Assembly (NCBI RefSeq): GCF_002812805.1
Contig: NZ_NMUM01000009.1
Location: 96,789 to 160,788, forward strand
Length of the DNA stretch: 64,000 bases
DNA from: Microbacterium lacus
GTDB taxonomy: Bacteria; Actinomycetota; Actinomycetes; Actinomycetales; Microbacteriaceae
Direction: 5' to 3'
The notes under the pieces are model-generated. The model searched no databases. It was not told the origin of the DNA and saw only the letters and a program-made list of their open reading frames with translations. The position numbers and the translations under genes are program-made. Shown here piece after piece: positions 50,241 to 59,694 of the stretch (positions within the stretch are counted from its first letter, which is position 1; each line of letters opens with the position of its first letter).

Positions 50241-51032
50241 GTGTCCACATCCGCATCCACGCCCACATCCACGCCCGTGGACAAGTCCCAGGCGGGCCTG
50301 AACGCGCGCCAGTACCACATCGGCATCGCGCCCGGTGAGGTCTCGTCCGTGGCGCTGCTGCCCGGAGATCCGTTTCGCGTGCCGTTCGTCGCGGAGTTCC
50401 TGACGGAGGTCCGCGAGGTCGCACACAACCGCGAGCACCGCACCATGACGGGCTGGTACAAGGGGCGGCACATCACCGCGACGTCGACCGGAATGGGTTG
50501 CCCGTCGACCGCGATCGCCGTCGAAGAACTGGCACGGGTCGGCGTCACATCGTTCATCCGCGTGGGCAGCTCGGCCGGCCTCCAGCCGGGCATCGCCCCC
50601 GGAGACCTGCTGGTGAGCGAGGGCAGCTTCCGCAACGACGGGACGACGGATGCCTATCTGCCCAAAGGCTTCCCTGCAGTCCCCGACCTCGAACTCACGC
50701 TGGCGCTCGCCCGCCACTCGGAGCGGATCGCCGCGGCATCGGGAACACATTCCTTTCGTGGCATCAGCGTGAGCGACGACGCGTTCTATGCGGAAACACC
50801 GGAATGGATCGCCGAGCTGAACCGCATGGGCATCCTCAATGTGGAGATGGAGGCATCCGCTCTCTACATCGTCGCGCGACTGCGTGGTCTCCGCGCGGGC
50901 ATGGTCTGCGCCGCGTCAAGCAACCTCGTCGATGGCGCATCCCTCTACGACGAGAAGAACTCCGCGCTCAAGGACGGCTGGATGCGCAGCATCGAGGCCG
51001 CCCTCGAGACGGCGGTCGAGCTCGAGTTGTAG
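50241..51032 (+). CDS. Nucleoside phosphorylase (PNP/UDP family)
   Basis: A 263-residue phosphorylase that would cleave a nucleoside to base and ribose 1-phosphate. HIGIAPGEVSSVALLPGDPFRV carries the phosphate-binding glycine loop. STGMGCPSTAIAVEELARVG and GILNVEMEASALYIVA (catalytic Glu/Met region) are typical of uridine and purine nucleoside phosphorylases of the UDP branch. The cluster context favours a purine substrate, but uridine is possible. GTG at 50241 follows GGAGG by five bases. The first 20 residues are a low-complexity Ser/Thr/Pro tail. Confidence 0.88.
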   Translation: MSTSASTPTSTPVDKSQAGLNARQYHIGIAPGEVSSVALLPGDPFRVPFVAEFLTEVREVAHNREHRTMTGWYKGRHITATSTGMGCPSTAIAVEELARVGVTSFIRVGSSAGLQPGIAPGDLLVSEGSFRNDGTTDAYLPKGFPAVPDLELTLALARHSERIAAASGTHSFRGISVSDDAFYAETPEWIAELNRMGILNVEMEASALYIVARLRGLRAGMVCAASSNLVDGASLYDEKNSALKDGWMRSIEAALETAVELEL

Positions 51033-51144
51033 TAGCTCGCGACACGCCTGACGGCCCAGCCTCGCGGTTGCACGTGAAACACTCACGAAATCGGGCGCTG
51101 GTTGGATGGAAGGATGCGGCGACGCATTCTCGGAAGGAGTGCCG

Positions 51145-51990
51145 GTGGACCTGAACACCATCACGAGCTTCCGCCGCGCGACCCAGCGCGACGACCTCGC
51201 GCTCGCCCCGGGCGAAATCATCCTGGGCGGGGGGACCTGGCTGTTCGGTGAGCCCCAGAACCACGCGACCGGGCTGGTCGACCTGACGACGATGGGCTGG
51301 CCTGATCTGGAGGTCACCGACGGGGGGCTCACGATCGGCGCGACGTGCACGATCGCGACGCTCGTCGCCTTCGCCCAAGGCCGGACGACGGATGCGGCGG
51401 CCCCGGCCGATTGGTCCGCCATCGCGCTGTTCCCCGTCGCCGCGAACGCCCTCCTGGCCTCGTTCAAGATCTGGAACACAGCGACGGTCGGAGGGAACGT
51501 CTGCCGCTCGTTCTCGGCCGGCGCGATCGTGTCCCTCGCGTCCGCGCTCGACGGCGAGGCCGTGATCTGGACTCCCGACGGTGACGAGCGCCGCACCCCG
51601 GTGGCCGAGCTGATGACGGGCAATGGCACGAATGATCTCGCCCGCGGCGAGGTGGTCCGTGCTGTCGAGATCCCCGCGCACGCACTCCGTTCTCGCGCCG
51701 TCATGCGCAAGATCGCCCTCGCCGAGCTGGGTCGCTCGGGAGCGGTCGTCACCGGGCGTATCGACCGCGACGGGTCCGCCGTCTTCAGTGTCACCGCCGC
51801 CACCCTCACACCGACCGTCCTGCGCTATCCGGAGCTTCCCGCAGCGGCACAGCTCGCGGCCGATGTCGCGGGGGCAGCGGACTTCTATACCGATCCCCTG
51901 GGATCCGCCGATTGGCGCCGCGGGGTCAGTGTCGAGCTCGCGGAGCGGATTCGGGCCGAACTCGCCGCCGATTCTGGGGAGACCGCATGA
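51145..51990 (+). CDS. FAD-binding medium subunit of molybdenum hydroxylase
   Basis: The FAD subunit of a xanthine-dehydrogenase-type enzyme, 281 residues. [22 protein letters not shown] is the FAD pyrophosphate loop. [31 protein letters not shown] and [16 protein letters not shown] follow the CoxM/XdhB pattern. GTG at 51145 has GGAAGGAG upstream. It overlaps the fused catalytic subunit by four bases (ATGA). It would pass electrons from the iron-sulfur clusters to NAD or another acceptor. Confidence 0.9.
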   Translation: MDLNTITSFRRATQRDDLALAPGEIILGGGTWLFGEPQNHATGLVDLTTMGWPDLEVTDGGLTIGATCTIATLVAFAQGRTTDAAAPADWSAIALFPVAANALLASFKIWNTATVGGNVCRSFSAGAIVSLASALDGEAVIWTPDGDERRTPVAELMTGNGTNDLARGEVVRAVEIPAHALRSRAVMRKIALAELGRSGAVVTGRIDRDGSAVFSVTAATLTPTVLRYPELPAAAQLAADVAGAADFYTDPLGSADWRRGVSVELAERIRAELAADSGETA

Positions 51991-54827
51991 AGATCGAGGT
52001 CAACGGCGCACCCCTCGAGGTCGAGCCACGCCCGGGTCAGTGCCTGCGGACGCTGCTACGCGAGCACGGCCACACCGAGGTCAAGAAAGGGTGCGACGCG
52101 GGCGATTGCGGCGCGTGTGCCGTGATCCTCGACGGCCAGCCTGTCCACTCGTGCATCATTCCCGCGATGCGGGTCGAGGGCAGCACGGTGACGACGGCGG
52201 CGGGCCTCGCCCCCGGCGATGGCCTCCATCCCGTGCAAGAGGCGATCATCGAGAAGTTCGGCTTCCAGTGCGGCTTCTGCACCCCGGGCATGAGCGTCAC
52301 GGCCTCCACCCTCACCGAGGCCGACCTGCCCGACCTCGACCGTCGCATGAAGGGCAGCCTCTGCCGGTGCACCGGGTACCGACCGCTCCGCGAGGCGATC
52401 ACCGGTGCCGTGCGTGAGACGGGGCGGAGAGCCGCCATCGTCGAACAGGATGTGGCGGAGAAGGATGCCGCGGCTCCGTCATCCGTCTGCGGTGAGGTGT
52501 GCGAGGGTTCGTGCGACACTGCCGCCGCGGCGAAATCGTCGGGTATCGGCTCGTCGGGCGTCGGCACATCGGTCTCACCCGAGCCCGCCCGAAGAGTGGT
52601 GCAGGGTCGCGAGCCGTACACCTTCGATGAGCCGGTCACGGGTGCCCTGGTGCTGCGGGTCGTGACCTCGCCACATGCGCACGCACGCATCCTCTCCATC
52701 GATACTTCGGCTGCACTCGCGGTTCCCGGGGCCGTCGCGGTGTTCACACATGAGGATGCTCCGGCCACCCGGTACTCCTCCGGCCGACACGAACACCGCA
52801 CCGACGACCCGGACGATACTCGTGTGCTCGACGACGTCGTGCGCCATGTCGGGCAACGGGTCGCGGCCGTGGTCGCCGAGAACTCGCAGGCAGCCGAGCA
52901 AGCCTGCCGGCTGGTCGAGATCGAATACGAGGTGTTGCCCGCGGTCTTCGACGCGGCGGCCGCCCGCATGCCGGGTGCCCCCCTGCTGCACGCCGAGGGC
53001 ACACCCGACGACCGTGTCGCGGATGCGTCGCGCAATGTCGTCGCCGCGCTCCACGACGGATACGGGGGCGACATCGATGCCGCCCTCGCGGCCAGCCCGA
53101 TCCGCGTCGCGGGGACCTGGCAGACGTCCCGCGTCAGCCACGCGCAGCTGGAAACGCACGGATCTGTCGGCTGGATGGACGACGAAGACCGGCTGGTCAT
53201 CCGCTCGAGCACGCAGGTGCCCTTCCTCACGCGTGACGAACTGGGCCACATCTTCGACCTGCCGCGCGAGCGCCTGCGCGTCTATGCGCCACGCGTCGGC
53301 GGGGGCTTCGGCGGCAAGCAGGAGATCTTCACGGAAGACCTCGTGGCCCTCGCCGTGCTGCACACCGGACGTCCCGTCGCGTACGAGTTCTCTCGCACCG
53401 ATCAGTTCCAGCGGGCGTCGCTGCGTCACCCCATGCGCGTCTCGGTGGAGCTCGGCGCCAACGAGGATGGAATGCTGACCGCGATCAAGCTCGACGTGCT
53501 GAGCGACACCGGTGCGTACGGCAACCACGCGATCGGCGTGATGTTCCATGGCTGCTCCGAGTCGATCAGCCTCTACAACGCCCCCGCGAAGCGGGTTGAT
53601 GCCGAGGCTGTTTACACCAACAACGTGCCGTCAGGAGCCTTCCGCGGGTACGGCCTCGGGCAGGTGCAGCTCGGGGTCGAATCCGCGCTGGACATGCTCG
53701 CCCAACGCCTCGACCTCGATCCGTTCGAGGTGCGCCGCATCAACGCCGTCCGCGACGGCGACCCCCTGCTCGCGTGGCACGCAGAACACGAACCCGAAGT
53801 CCGCTGGGGAAGCTACGGCCTCGATCAGTGCCTCGATCTCGCGCAAGGCGCCCTGGCCCGCGGCAACGGCGTGACGGCACCGGACGGCTGGCTCGTCGGC
53901 GAGGGTATGGCCTCGACGCTGATCGCGACGATGGCCCCGCGCGGACATATCGCGCACGCCACGGCGACGCTCCGGCCCGACGGAACCTACGCGCTCCGCA
54001 CCGGTACGGCCGAGTTCGGCAACGGCACCACCACCGTGCAGCGCCAGATCGCGGCATCCGTCTTCGGCGTGGACGGCGGGCGTGTGACGCTCCAGCATGC
54101 CGATACGGATGGCGTCGCGCACGGCACGGGTGCGTTCGCATCGGCGGGGACGACCGTCGCGGGCAAGGCCGTGTACGCGGCGTGCGTCGCGCTACGCGAC
54201 CGGATGCTCGGGCTCGCCGCCGTCCTACACGGAGCCGAACCCGGGGCCTGCTCGCTCACGGCCGAGGGCGTTCGCACGCCGTCGGGGGTCGTGCCGTTCG
54301 GCGAGATCGTCGCCGCGGCGGCGCCGGAACACGGGAGCGGCGACGGTCTGACTGCCCACGGCGCCGAATACGGCGACGAACGCTCGCTGGCGTTCAACGT
54401 CCACGCGGTGCGGGTCGCGGTCGAGCCATCCACCGGATCCGTCCGCATCCTGCAGTCGGTGCACGCCGCAGATGCGGGTTTCGTCATGAATCCGGCCCAG
54501 TGCCGGGGGCAGATCGAGGGCGGCGTCGCGCAGGGCATCGGCAGCGCGCTCTACGAAGAGGTCTACATCGACGACCGTGGCGCCGTGGTGAACCCCATGT
54601 TCCGCACCTACCGCGTGCCGCAGTTCGCCGACATTCCCGACACCGAGGTCTACTTCGCCGACACGAACGACGACCTCGGTCCGTTCGGTGCGAAGTCGAT
54701 GAGCGAGTCGCCGTACAACCCCGTCGCCCCCGCGATCGGCAACGCGATCGCCCGTGCTCTCGGACGCAGGCCGTACGAGCAGCCGTTCTCGCGCGACCGC
54801 GTCTGGCGCATCGCGCAGGCCGACTGA
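51987..54827 (+). CDS. Xanthine-dehydrogenase-type oxidoreductase, fused 2Fe-2S and molybdopterin subunits
   Basis: A 946-residue fusion. Residues 1-145 hold two [2Fe-2S] clusters: C36, C41, C44 and C56, then C95, C98, C126 and C128. A linker at 160-200 carries three extra cysteines at 168, 172 and 176 (C-x3-C-x3-C). The molybdopterin part starts at about 205 ([10 protein letters not shown]) and includes [28 protein letters not shown] and the active-site Glu in [13 protein letters not shown]. It likely oxidises xanthine, hypoxanthine or another N-heterocycle. Together with the FAD subunit, XdhC and the MobA-like gene it forms a complete hydroxylase system. Confidence 0.9.
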   Translation: MKIEVNGAPLEVEPRPGQCLRTLLREHGHTEVKKGCDAGDCGACAVILDGQPVHSCIIPAMRVEGSTVTTAAGLAPGDGLHPVQEAIIEKFGFQCGFCTPGMSVTASTLTEADLPDLDRRMKGSLCRCTGYRPLREAITGAVRETGRRAAIVEQDVAEKDAAAPSSVCGEVCEGSCDTAAAAKSSGIGSSGVGTSVSPEPARRVVQGREPYTFDEPVTGALVLRVVTSPHAHARILSIDTSAALAVPGAVAVFTHEDAPATRYSSGRHEHRTDDPDDTRVLDDVVRHVGQRVAAVVAENSQAAEQACRLVEIEYEVLPAVFDAAAARMPGAPLLHAEGTPDDRVADASRNVVAALHDGYGGDIDAALAASPIRVAGTWQTSRVSHAQLETHGSVGWMDDEDRLVIRSSTQVPFLTRDELGHIFDLPRERLRVYAPRVGGGFGGKQEIFTEDLVALAVLHTGRPVAYEFSRTDQFQRASLRHPMRVSVELGANEDGMLTAIKLDVLSDTGAYGNHAIGVMFHGCSESISLYNAPAKRVDAEAVYTNNVPSGAFRGYGLGQVQLGVESALDMLAQRLDLDPFEVRRINAVRDGDPLLAWHAEHEPEVRWGSYGLDQCLDLAQGALARGNGVTAPDGWLVGEGMASTLIATMAPRGHIAHATATLRPDGTYALRTGTAEFGNGTTTVQRQIAASVFGVDGGRVTLQHADTDGVAHGTGAFASAGTTVAGKAVYAACVALRDRMLGLAAVLHGAEPGACSLTAEGVRTPSGVVPFGEIVAAAAPEHGSGDGLTAHGAEYGDERSLAFNVHAVRVAVEPSTGSVRILQSVHAADAGFVMNPAQCRGQIEGGVAQGIGSALYEEVYIDDRGAVVNPMFRTYRVPQFADIPDTEVYFADTNDDLGPFGAKSMSESPYNPVAPAIGNAIARALGRRPYEQPFSRDRVWRIAQAD

Positions 54828-54831
54828 CCCG

Positions 54832-56097
54832 TCAGCGGTGTGCGCGACCCGCGGCGATCAGCGCCGTGGCCTCGGAGCGCGAGGTGACCCCGAGCTTTCG
54901 AAACACCTTCGAGACGTGGAACTTGACGGTGTTCTCGCTGATTCCCAAGCGCGCCGCGATCCCGCGATTGCGGAGCCCCTGCGTCATAAGTTCGAGGATC
55001 TGCACCTCGCGCGGTCCGAGCCGCGCGATGAGCGGGTCATCGCCGTGGGTGTGCGGGGGGTCCAGAGGCATGACGACGGAGAGCTCCGAGCCCCACCCCT
55101 CGGTCGCCGCGAGAGTCATCTCGCCGTTGACCGCCGAGACGCGCTGCCGGAGTTCGTCGAGGGCATCGTGACCGAGCGATGCATCGCCGGGGCCGTCGTC
55201 GCGCACGCTGATCAGCAGGTTGCGGCCGTCGCAATCCCATTTGACCCGCACGCGGCTCGTGCCCGGTTGTTCGACGGACGCCAGGATCGCTCGACGCACG
55301 ATCGCCCGAGCACCGTGGGCGATCTCGCTGGGCAGGGCGCGCCCGTCCACGGGTGGTTCGACGAACTGCACGTCCACGTCGCGGTACCGCACGAGCGGCA
55401 CGAGATCATCGCGCAGACGCTCGAACGCCGAGGTCACGGGCTCTTCCGTGAAGGTGCGGACGAGATCGGTCGAGGTGCGCAGCTGCACCATCGCGTGCGC
55501 CGCGACACCGACGGCGGCCTGGCGCGCGGCGTGATCGTCGGTCGAGGGTGAGCGCAGGACCGCGAGCAGCGCCTCGAGTGTGCGCGAGTGCGTGTCGCTG
55601 AGTTCGGCGACGACCTCTGCACGCACACCGGCCGCGGCACGCGACTCGAGCAGATAGCTCGGCGATGCGTCGCGTGCGGGTTGCCGGATCCGCACCGCGA
55701 CGATGCGCCACAGTTGGAGAAGTTCGGCGTCTGCGCGCACGTCGGCGTCGGGATCTGTGGCGGATGCCGCGGGCACCGGATCGACGAGAACCAGCAGCGG
55801 ACCGGTCTCGGCGCAGACCAGCACGGTGTTTCGCGCTGCGCCGCCGACCTCGACCGAGGCGCGCAGTACCCCGGGGCCGCTGAGGAGGGCCCGGGCCTCC
55901 ACCATCTCCGACAGAGCGACGCGTGATGCGAGCGCCGGGTCCCCGTGGAGCTTGAGCGGGTGGCTCACGTCGTCCTCGGCCAGGATGATGAGCGCGGAAT
56001 GCGGGATCGTGGGCGCCAGGTATTCCGAGAGTGAGCGCGCGATCTCGGGCAATGGGGCCGCCACCACGTCGGCTATCGCGGCGATCGAGGTCGGCAT
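54832..56097 (-). CDS. LuxR-type regulator fused to a histidine-kinase-like ATPase domain
   Basis: A 421-residue protein. A sensor-like N-terminus (1-150) precedes a helical segment resembling a degenerate HisKA_3 dimerisation helix (AELSDTHSRTLEALLAVLR). A GHKL ATPase-like region follows, with N-box-like RRAILASVEQ and the G1 motif DDGPGD (300-305). The C-terminus is a LuxR HTH (357-418: LGPREVQILELMTQGLRNRG, GISENTVKFHVSKVFRKLGV). The kinase and DNA-binding parts are thus on one chain. TAGCAT lies six bases upstream of the ATG (leaderless). It is divergent from the formaldehyde dehydrogenase gene and beside the paired palindromes, and probably controls the purine cluster. Confidence 0.85.
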   Translation of the reverse strand: MPTSIAAIADVVAAPLPEIARSLSEYLAPTIPHSALIILAEDDVSHPLKLHGDPALASRVALSEMVEARALLSGPGVLRASVEVGGAARNTVLVCAETGPLLVLVDPVPAASATDPDADVRADAELLQLWRIVAVRIRQPARDASPSYLLESRAAAGVRAEVVAELSDTHSRTLEALLAVLRSPSTDDHAARQAAVGVAAHAMVQLRTSTDLVRTFTEEPVTSAFERLRDDLVPLVRYRDVDVQFVEPPVDGRALPSEIAHGARAIVRRAILASVEQPGTSRVRVKWDCDGRNLLISVRDDGPGDASLGHDALDELRQRVSAVNGEMTLAATEGWGSELSVVMPLDPPHTHGDDPLIARLGPREVQILELMTQGLRNRGIAARLGISENTVKFHVSKVFRKLGVTSRSEATALIAAGRAHR

Positions 56098-56131
56098 CGG
56101 ATGATGCTAGCTGGCTCCGCGCCATCTCGCG

Positions 56132-56190
56132 CTACCCGAACGGGTAGTGAGAACTATCCCGATCGCCGATGGCGCTACCGAAACGGGTGG
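56132..56190. promoter_or_regulatory. Paired palindromes in the LuxR-fdhA intergenic region
   Basis: CTACCCG-aa-CGGGTAG (56132-56147) is a perfect palindrome. A related degenerate copy CTACCGAAACGGGTGG is at 56175-56190. Centres are 43 bases apart, about four helical turns. They are candidate binding sites for the divergent LuxR-type regulator. Confidence 0.6.
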
Positions 56191-56258
56191 CGCACTCTGG
56201 ATAAGCCGCCGATGTCGACCCGACGTACGCGCGGTTCGAGGTTCGGAGAGGAGCCACC

Positions 56259-57479
56259 ATGACGAACAATCGTGCCGTCGCCTACAAGGGGCCGGGCAAG
56301 GTCGAGGTCATCGACACCGAATACCCCACCTTCGAGCTGAAGGATGGTCCGGGCGTCAATCCCGCGAACATCGGACGCAAGCTCCCCCACGCCGTCATCC
56401 TGAAGACCGTCGCCACCAACATCTGCGGATCTGACCAGCACATGGTCCGGGGCCGGACGACGGCGCCCGCGGGCTTGGTCCTGGGTCACGAGATCACGGG
56501 TGAGGTCGTCGAGGTCGGTCCCGACGTCGAGTTCGTCAAGGTCGGCGACATCGTCTCGGTACCCTTCAACATCTCGTGCGGTCGCTGCCGCAACTGTAAG
56601 GAAGGCAAGACGGGCATCTGCCTGAACGTCAACCCCGACCGTCCCGGCAGCGCCTACGGGTACGTCGACATGGGCGGATGGGTGGGCGGACAGGCCGAAT
56701 ACGTGCTCGTGCCGTATGCGGACTGGAACGCCCTCGTCTTCCCCGACCGCGAGCAGGCCCTCGAGAAGATCCTCGACCTCACGATGCTCTCCGACATCTT
56801 CCCGACGGGCTTCCACGGCGCCGTCACCGCGGGAGTGGGAGTCGGATCGACCGTGTACATCGCGGGTGCCGGTCCCGTCGGTCTCGCGGCAGCAGCCGGC
56901 GCCCAGTTGCTCGGTGCGGCCGTCGTCATCGTCGGCGACCTGAACGAGGAGCGACTGGCCCAGGCGCGCAGCTTCGGCTGCGAAACCATCAACGTCGGCG
57001 ACGGTGACGTACCCGAACAGCTGGCACAGCTGCTCGGGGTCCCCGAGGTCGACGCCGCGGTCGACGCGGTCGGCTTCGAGGCGCGCGGGCAGGGGCACGG
57101 CGCGGACGCCGCCGAGGCTCCCGCGACGGTGCTGAACTCCCTGATGGATGTGACGGCCGCGGGCGGAGCCATCGGCATCCCGGGTCTTTACGTCACCGGT
57201 GACCCGGGCGCGGCCGATGAGGCGGCGCAGAAGGGTTCGCTGTCGCTGAGCTTCGGCACCGGCTGGGCGAAGTCGCTGTCGTTCACCACCGGCCAGTGCC
57301 CCGTCATGCGCTATAACCGGCAGCTCATGATGGCGATCCTCCATGACAAGGTGCAGATCGCGAAGGCGGTCAACGCCACCGCGATCTCGCTCGAGGATGC
57401 TCCGCGCGGCTACGCGGAGTTCGATGCGGGCGCCGCAACCAAGTACGTGCTCAACCCGAACGGGTACATCGCGGCCTGA
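56259..57479 (+). CDS. fdhA: Formaldehyde dehydrogenase, glutathione-independent type
   Basis: A zinc-dependent alcohol dehydrogenase of 406 residues, very like FdhA of Pseudomonas putida. MTNNRAVAYKGPGKVEVID opens it. Catalytic zinc Cys is in TNICGSDQHM, and the structural zinc site is CGRCRNCKEGKTGIC. The NAD Rossmann motif is IAGAGPVGLAAAAG. FPTGFHGAVTAGV and FGTGWAKSLSF are family motifs. It oxidises formaldehyde to formate with NAD+ without glutathione. The ATG has GGAGAGGAG at about 56245-56253. It is first in a transcript with the HbpS-like gene. Confidence 0.93.
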   Translation: MTNNRAVAYKGPGKVEVIDTEYPTFELKDGPGVNPANIGRKLPHAVILKTVATNICGSDQHMVRGRTTAPAGLVLGHEITGEVVEVGPDVEFVKVGDIVSVPFNISCGRCRNCKEGKTGICLNVNPDRPGSAYGYVDMGGWVGGQAEYVLVPYADWNALVFPDREQALEKILDLTMLSDIFPTGFHGAVTAGVGVGSTVYIAGAGPVGLAAAAGAQLLGAAVVIVGDLNEERLAQARSFGCETINVGDGDVPEQLAQLLGVPEVDAAVDAVGFEARGQGHGADAAEAPATVLNSLMDVTAAGGAIGIPGLYVTGDPGAADEAAQKGSLSLSFGTGWAKSLSFTTGQCPVMRYNRQLMMAILHDKVQIAKAVNATAISLEDAPRGYAEFDAGAATKYVLNPNGYIAA

Positions 57480-57542
57480 CCGCACCCCCGACATCCGTCA
57501 CGACTTCACGTCCCACCACCCTCACGATCGAAGGAGACCACC

Positions 57543-57944
57543 ATGTCAGCTCTCACCCTCGCGGACGCCCGCACCCTGATCGCCGCCGCCGAAGCGCGCG
57601 CCGACGAGATCGGCCAGCCGATGAACATCGCCGTCGTCGACGCCGGCGGCAACCTGATCGCACACGTTCGCCAAGACGGCGCCTGGATGGGCAGCATCGA
57701 CATCTCGATCAGCAAGGCGTGGACGTCGCGTGCCTTCGACATCCAGACGAAGGACCTCGGCGACAACTCGCAGCCGACGCAGCAGTTCTTCGGCATCCAC
57801 ACCACCAACGGCGGCAAGGTCGCGATCTTCGCGGGGGGCGTGCCCCTGCTGCGCGACGGCGTCGTCGTCGGTGGCCTGGGCGTCAGCGGAGGCTCGGGCG
57901 AGCAGGACCAGACGGTCGCCGAAGCGGGTGCCGCCGCGCTCTGA
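57543..57944 (+). CDS. HbpS/GlcG family (DUF336) protein
   Basis: A 133-residue protein of the GlcG/HbpS-like family. MNIAVVDAGGNLIAHVRQDGA and ISISKAWTSRAF are conserved. GGVPLLRDGVVVGGLGVSGGSGEQD is the C-terminal glycine-rich hallmark. HbpS of Streptomyces binds heme and signals redox stress; other members act in glycolate or diol degradation clusters. No signal peptide is seen, so this one is probably cytoplasmic. It follows fdhA by 63 bases with an AAGGAG site. It may help fdhA or the hydroxylase, but this is inferred. Confidence 0.87.
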   Translation: MSALTLADARTLIAAAEARADEIGQPMNIAVVDAGGNLIAHVRQDGAWMGSIDISISKAWTSRAFDIQTKDLGDNSQPTQQFFGIHTTNGGKVAIFAGGVPLLRDGVVVGGLGVSGGSGEQDQTVAEAGAAAL

Positions 57945-57961
57945 CGCGGGCTCCGTGCGCG

Positions 57962-58579
57962 CTACCAGCGCCCGGCGCCGGCACCGCGCAGGCCCTGCTT
58001 CACGACGACGAGACGGTACGTCCGGCCGTTCGCCGACCACCAGCGGTGGTGAACACCGCCCGCGTAGTAGGCCGAGTCGCCCGCTTCCAGTGTCGATTGA
58101 TCGCCCTCGACCTCGATGTTGATGGCCCCCTCGATCACGTAGAGGAACTCATCCTCGGCGTGCACGAAGATCTCGCCGGGTTCGGTGGCGCCGCCGGCCA
58201 CTTCCATCGGATGCAGCGGCCTACCGCCGCGCGCCAGCATCCGGGCGGAGCCGGCGGCGAATCCCTCGGGCACCGCCTCGTCCGTCGCGGCCTGTCGGTG
58301 CACCTCGACCGCGGGATGCGCGGATGCCGCGGCATCCGCTTCCGCGATCAGCTCGATCGGGCTCGTCTCGAGCGCCGAGGCGATACGCCGCAGCGACGAC
58401 AGACTCGGCTGGGCGAGGCCGCGCTCGAGCTGGCTCAGGAACGGATGCGAGAGGTCCGTCGTTTCGGCGAGCCGGACGAGCGTCATGCCACGCGCGTGCC
58501 GAACGCGCCGGATCGCGGCACCGAGCCGCGTATCAGCGTCATCCGCATCCACCGGTCGCGAGGCGACGCTCGACGTCAT
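57962..58579 (-). CDS. XRE family regulator with cupin domain
   Basis: A 205-residue regulator. The HTH is in GAAIRRVRHARGMTLVRLAE and DLSHPFLSQLERGLAQPSLS. A cupin domain occupies the C-terminal half (GEIFVHAEDEFLYVIEGAIN, GDSAYYAGGVHHRWWSANG) and probably binds a small effector. Such regulators often control nearby amine or purine catabolism genes. It is convergent with the HbpS-like gene and 14 bases downstream of the deaminase, so it may be co-transcribed with it. Confidence 0.9.
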   Translation of the reverse strand: MTSSVASRPVDADDADTRLGAAIRRVRHARGMTLVRLAETTDLSHPFLSQLERGLAQPSLSSLRRIASALETSPIELIAEADAAASAHPAVEVHRQAATDEAVPEGFAAGSARMLARGGRPLHPMEVAGGATEPGEIFVHAEDEFLYVIEGAINIEVEGDQSTLEAGDSAYYAGGVHHRWWSANGRTYRLVVVKQGLRGAGAGRW

Positions 58580-58593
58580 GGTCGCCGCCCTCG

Positions 58594-59634
58594 CTAGACC
58601 GGCAAGCCGACGCCGCGGGAGCCCGCGTACTCCCCCACCCGTTCAACGAAGGCGGCCTTCTGCTCGGGCGTCAGCCACGATGCCTCGAACGAGTTGATGG
58701 CAAGCTGGACGAGGTCGGTCTCGGACAGCCCGGCCTGCTCGGCGAGGGCGACGTAATTATCGCCGACGTAGGCTCCGAAGTACGCAGGGTCGTCCGAGTT
58801 GATCATGACGCGCAGGCCCGCCCGCATCAGGCTGACGATCTCGTCGGCCTTCATCTGCTCGGTGACGAACGAGTTCGACACGGGACAGCACGTGAAGCCG
58901 AGCCCTCGCTCCTTCGCGATCGCCACGAGTTCGGGGTCCTCCACGATGTTGGTGCCGTGGTCGATCCGCTCGACCCGAATGTCGGTGAGTACAGCGCGGA
59001 TGTTCTCGATCGAGCCGACCTGGTCGATGTCGCAGTGCATCGTCAACCGGAAGCCCTCGGCACGGGCGCGGGCGAACACCTCCGAGAACTTGCTGGGCGG
59101 GTTGTCGCGCTCATCCGAATCGAGCCCGACCCCGATGATCCAGTCCTTGTACGGCAGCGCCGACTCGAGCGTCGCCGCCGCATCCTCTGCCGAGAAGTCG
59201 CGCAAGAAGCAGAGGATGAGCTCTGCGGAGATGCCGAGCTCGTCCCCCGCCCGGACTGCGGCGCGGTGATAGCCCGTGATGACGTTCTTGAACGGCACGC
59301 CACGGCTCGTGTGTGCCTGCGGGTCGAAGAACATCTCGGCGTGCACGACGCCCTGTTCCTTCGCACGCAGCAGATAGGCCCAAGCGAGGTCGTGGAAGTC
59401 GTCGGCCGTCTGCAGCACCTGCATCGCCGGGTAGTACACGGCGAGGAAGCTCGTCAGGTCGGTGAAGTTGTAGGTCGCCTTGACCTCTTCGACGGTCTTC
59501 TCTGCCAGTTCGATGCCGTTGCGGGCCGCGAGTTCGAACTTGAGCTCGGGCTCGAGGGTGCCCTCGAGGTGAAGATGCAGTTCGGCCTTGGGCAGGCCAT
59601 AGGCGAACGCGGTGAGCGCGAGGGAGTCGGTCAT
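58594..59634 (-). CDS. Adenosine deaminase family protein, adenine-deaminase type
   Basis: A 346-residue zinc-dependent deaminase. LPKAELHLHLEGTLEPEL gives the first metal His pair, and MHCDIDQ, ERIDHGTN and MINSDDPAYFGAYVGDNY the remaining sites. MFFDPQAHTSRGV and GLDSDERDNPPSKF mark the adenine deaminase branch (Aah1-like) rather than classic adenosine deaminases. It would convert adenine to hypoxanthine, feeding the xanthine-dehydrogenase-type enzyme encoded upstream. GAAAGGA precedes the ATG. An ABC transporter for a related compound is directly upstream in the same direction. Confidence 0.88.
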   Translation of the reverse strand: MTDSLALTAFAYGLPKAELHLHLEGTLEPELKFELAARNGIELAEKTVEEVKATYNFTDLTSFLAVYYPAMQVLQTADDFHDLAWAYLLRAKEQGVVHAEMFFDPQAHTSRGVPFKNVITGYHRAAVRAGDELGISAELILCFLRDFSAEDAAATLESALPYKDWIIGVGLDSDERDNPPSKFSEVFARARAEGFRLTMHCDIDQVGSIENIRAVLTDIRVERIDHGTNIVEDPELVAIAKERGLGFTCCPVSNSFVTEQMKADEIVSLMRAGLRVMINSDDPAYFGAYVGDNYVALAEQAGLSETDLVQLAINSFEASWLTPEQKAAFVERVGEYAGSRGVGLPV

Positions 59635-59694
59635 GGTGTCCTTTCGAACGGTGGAGACAACCGCACCCGAAGGCTCTGGGGCGGTTCGACGAGA

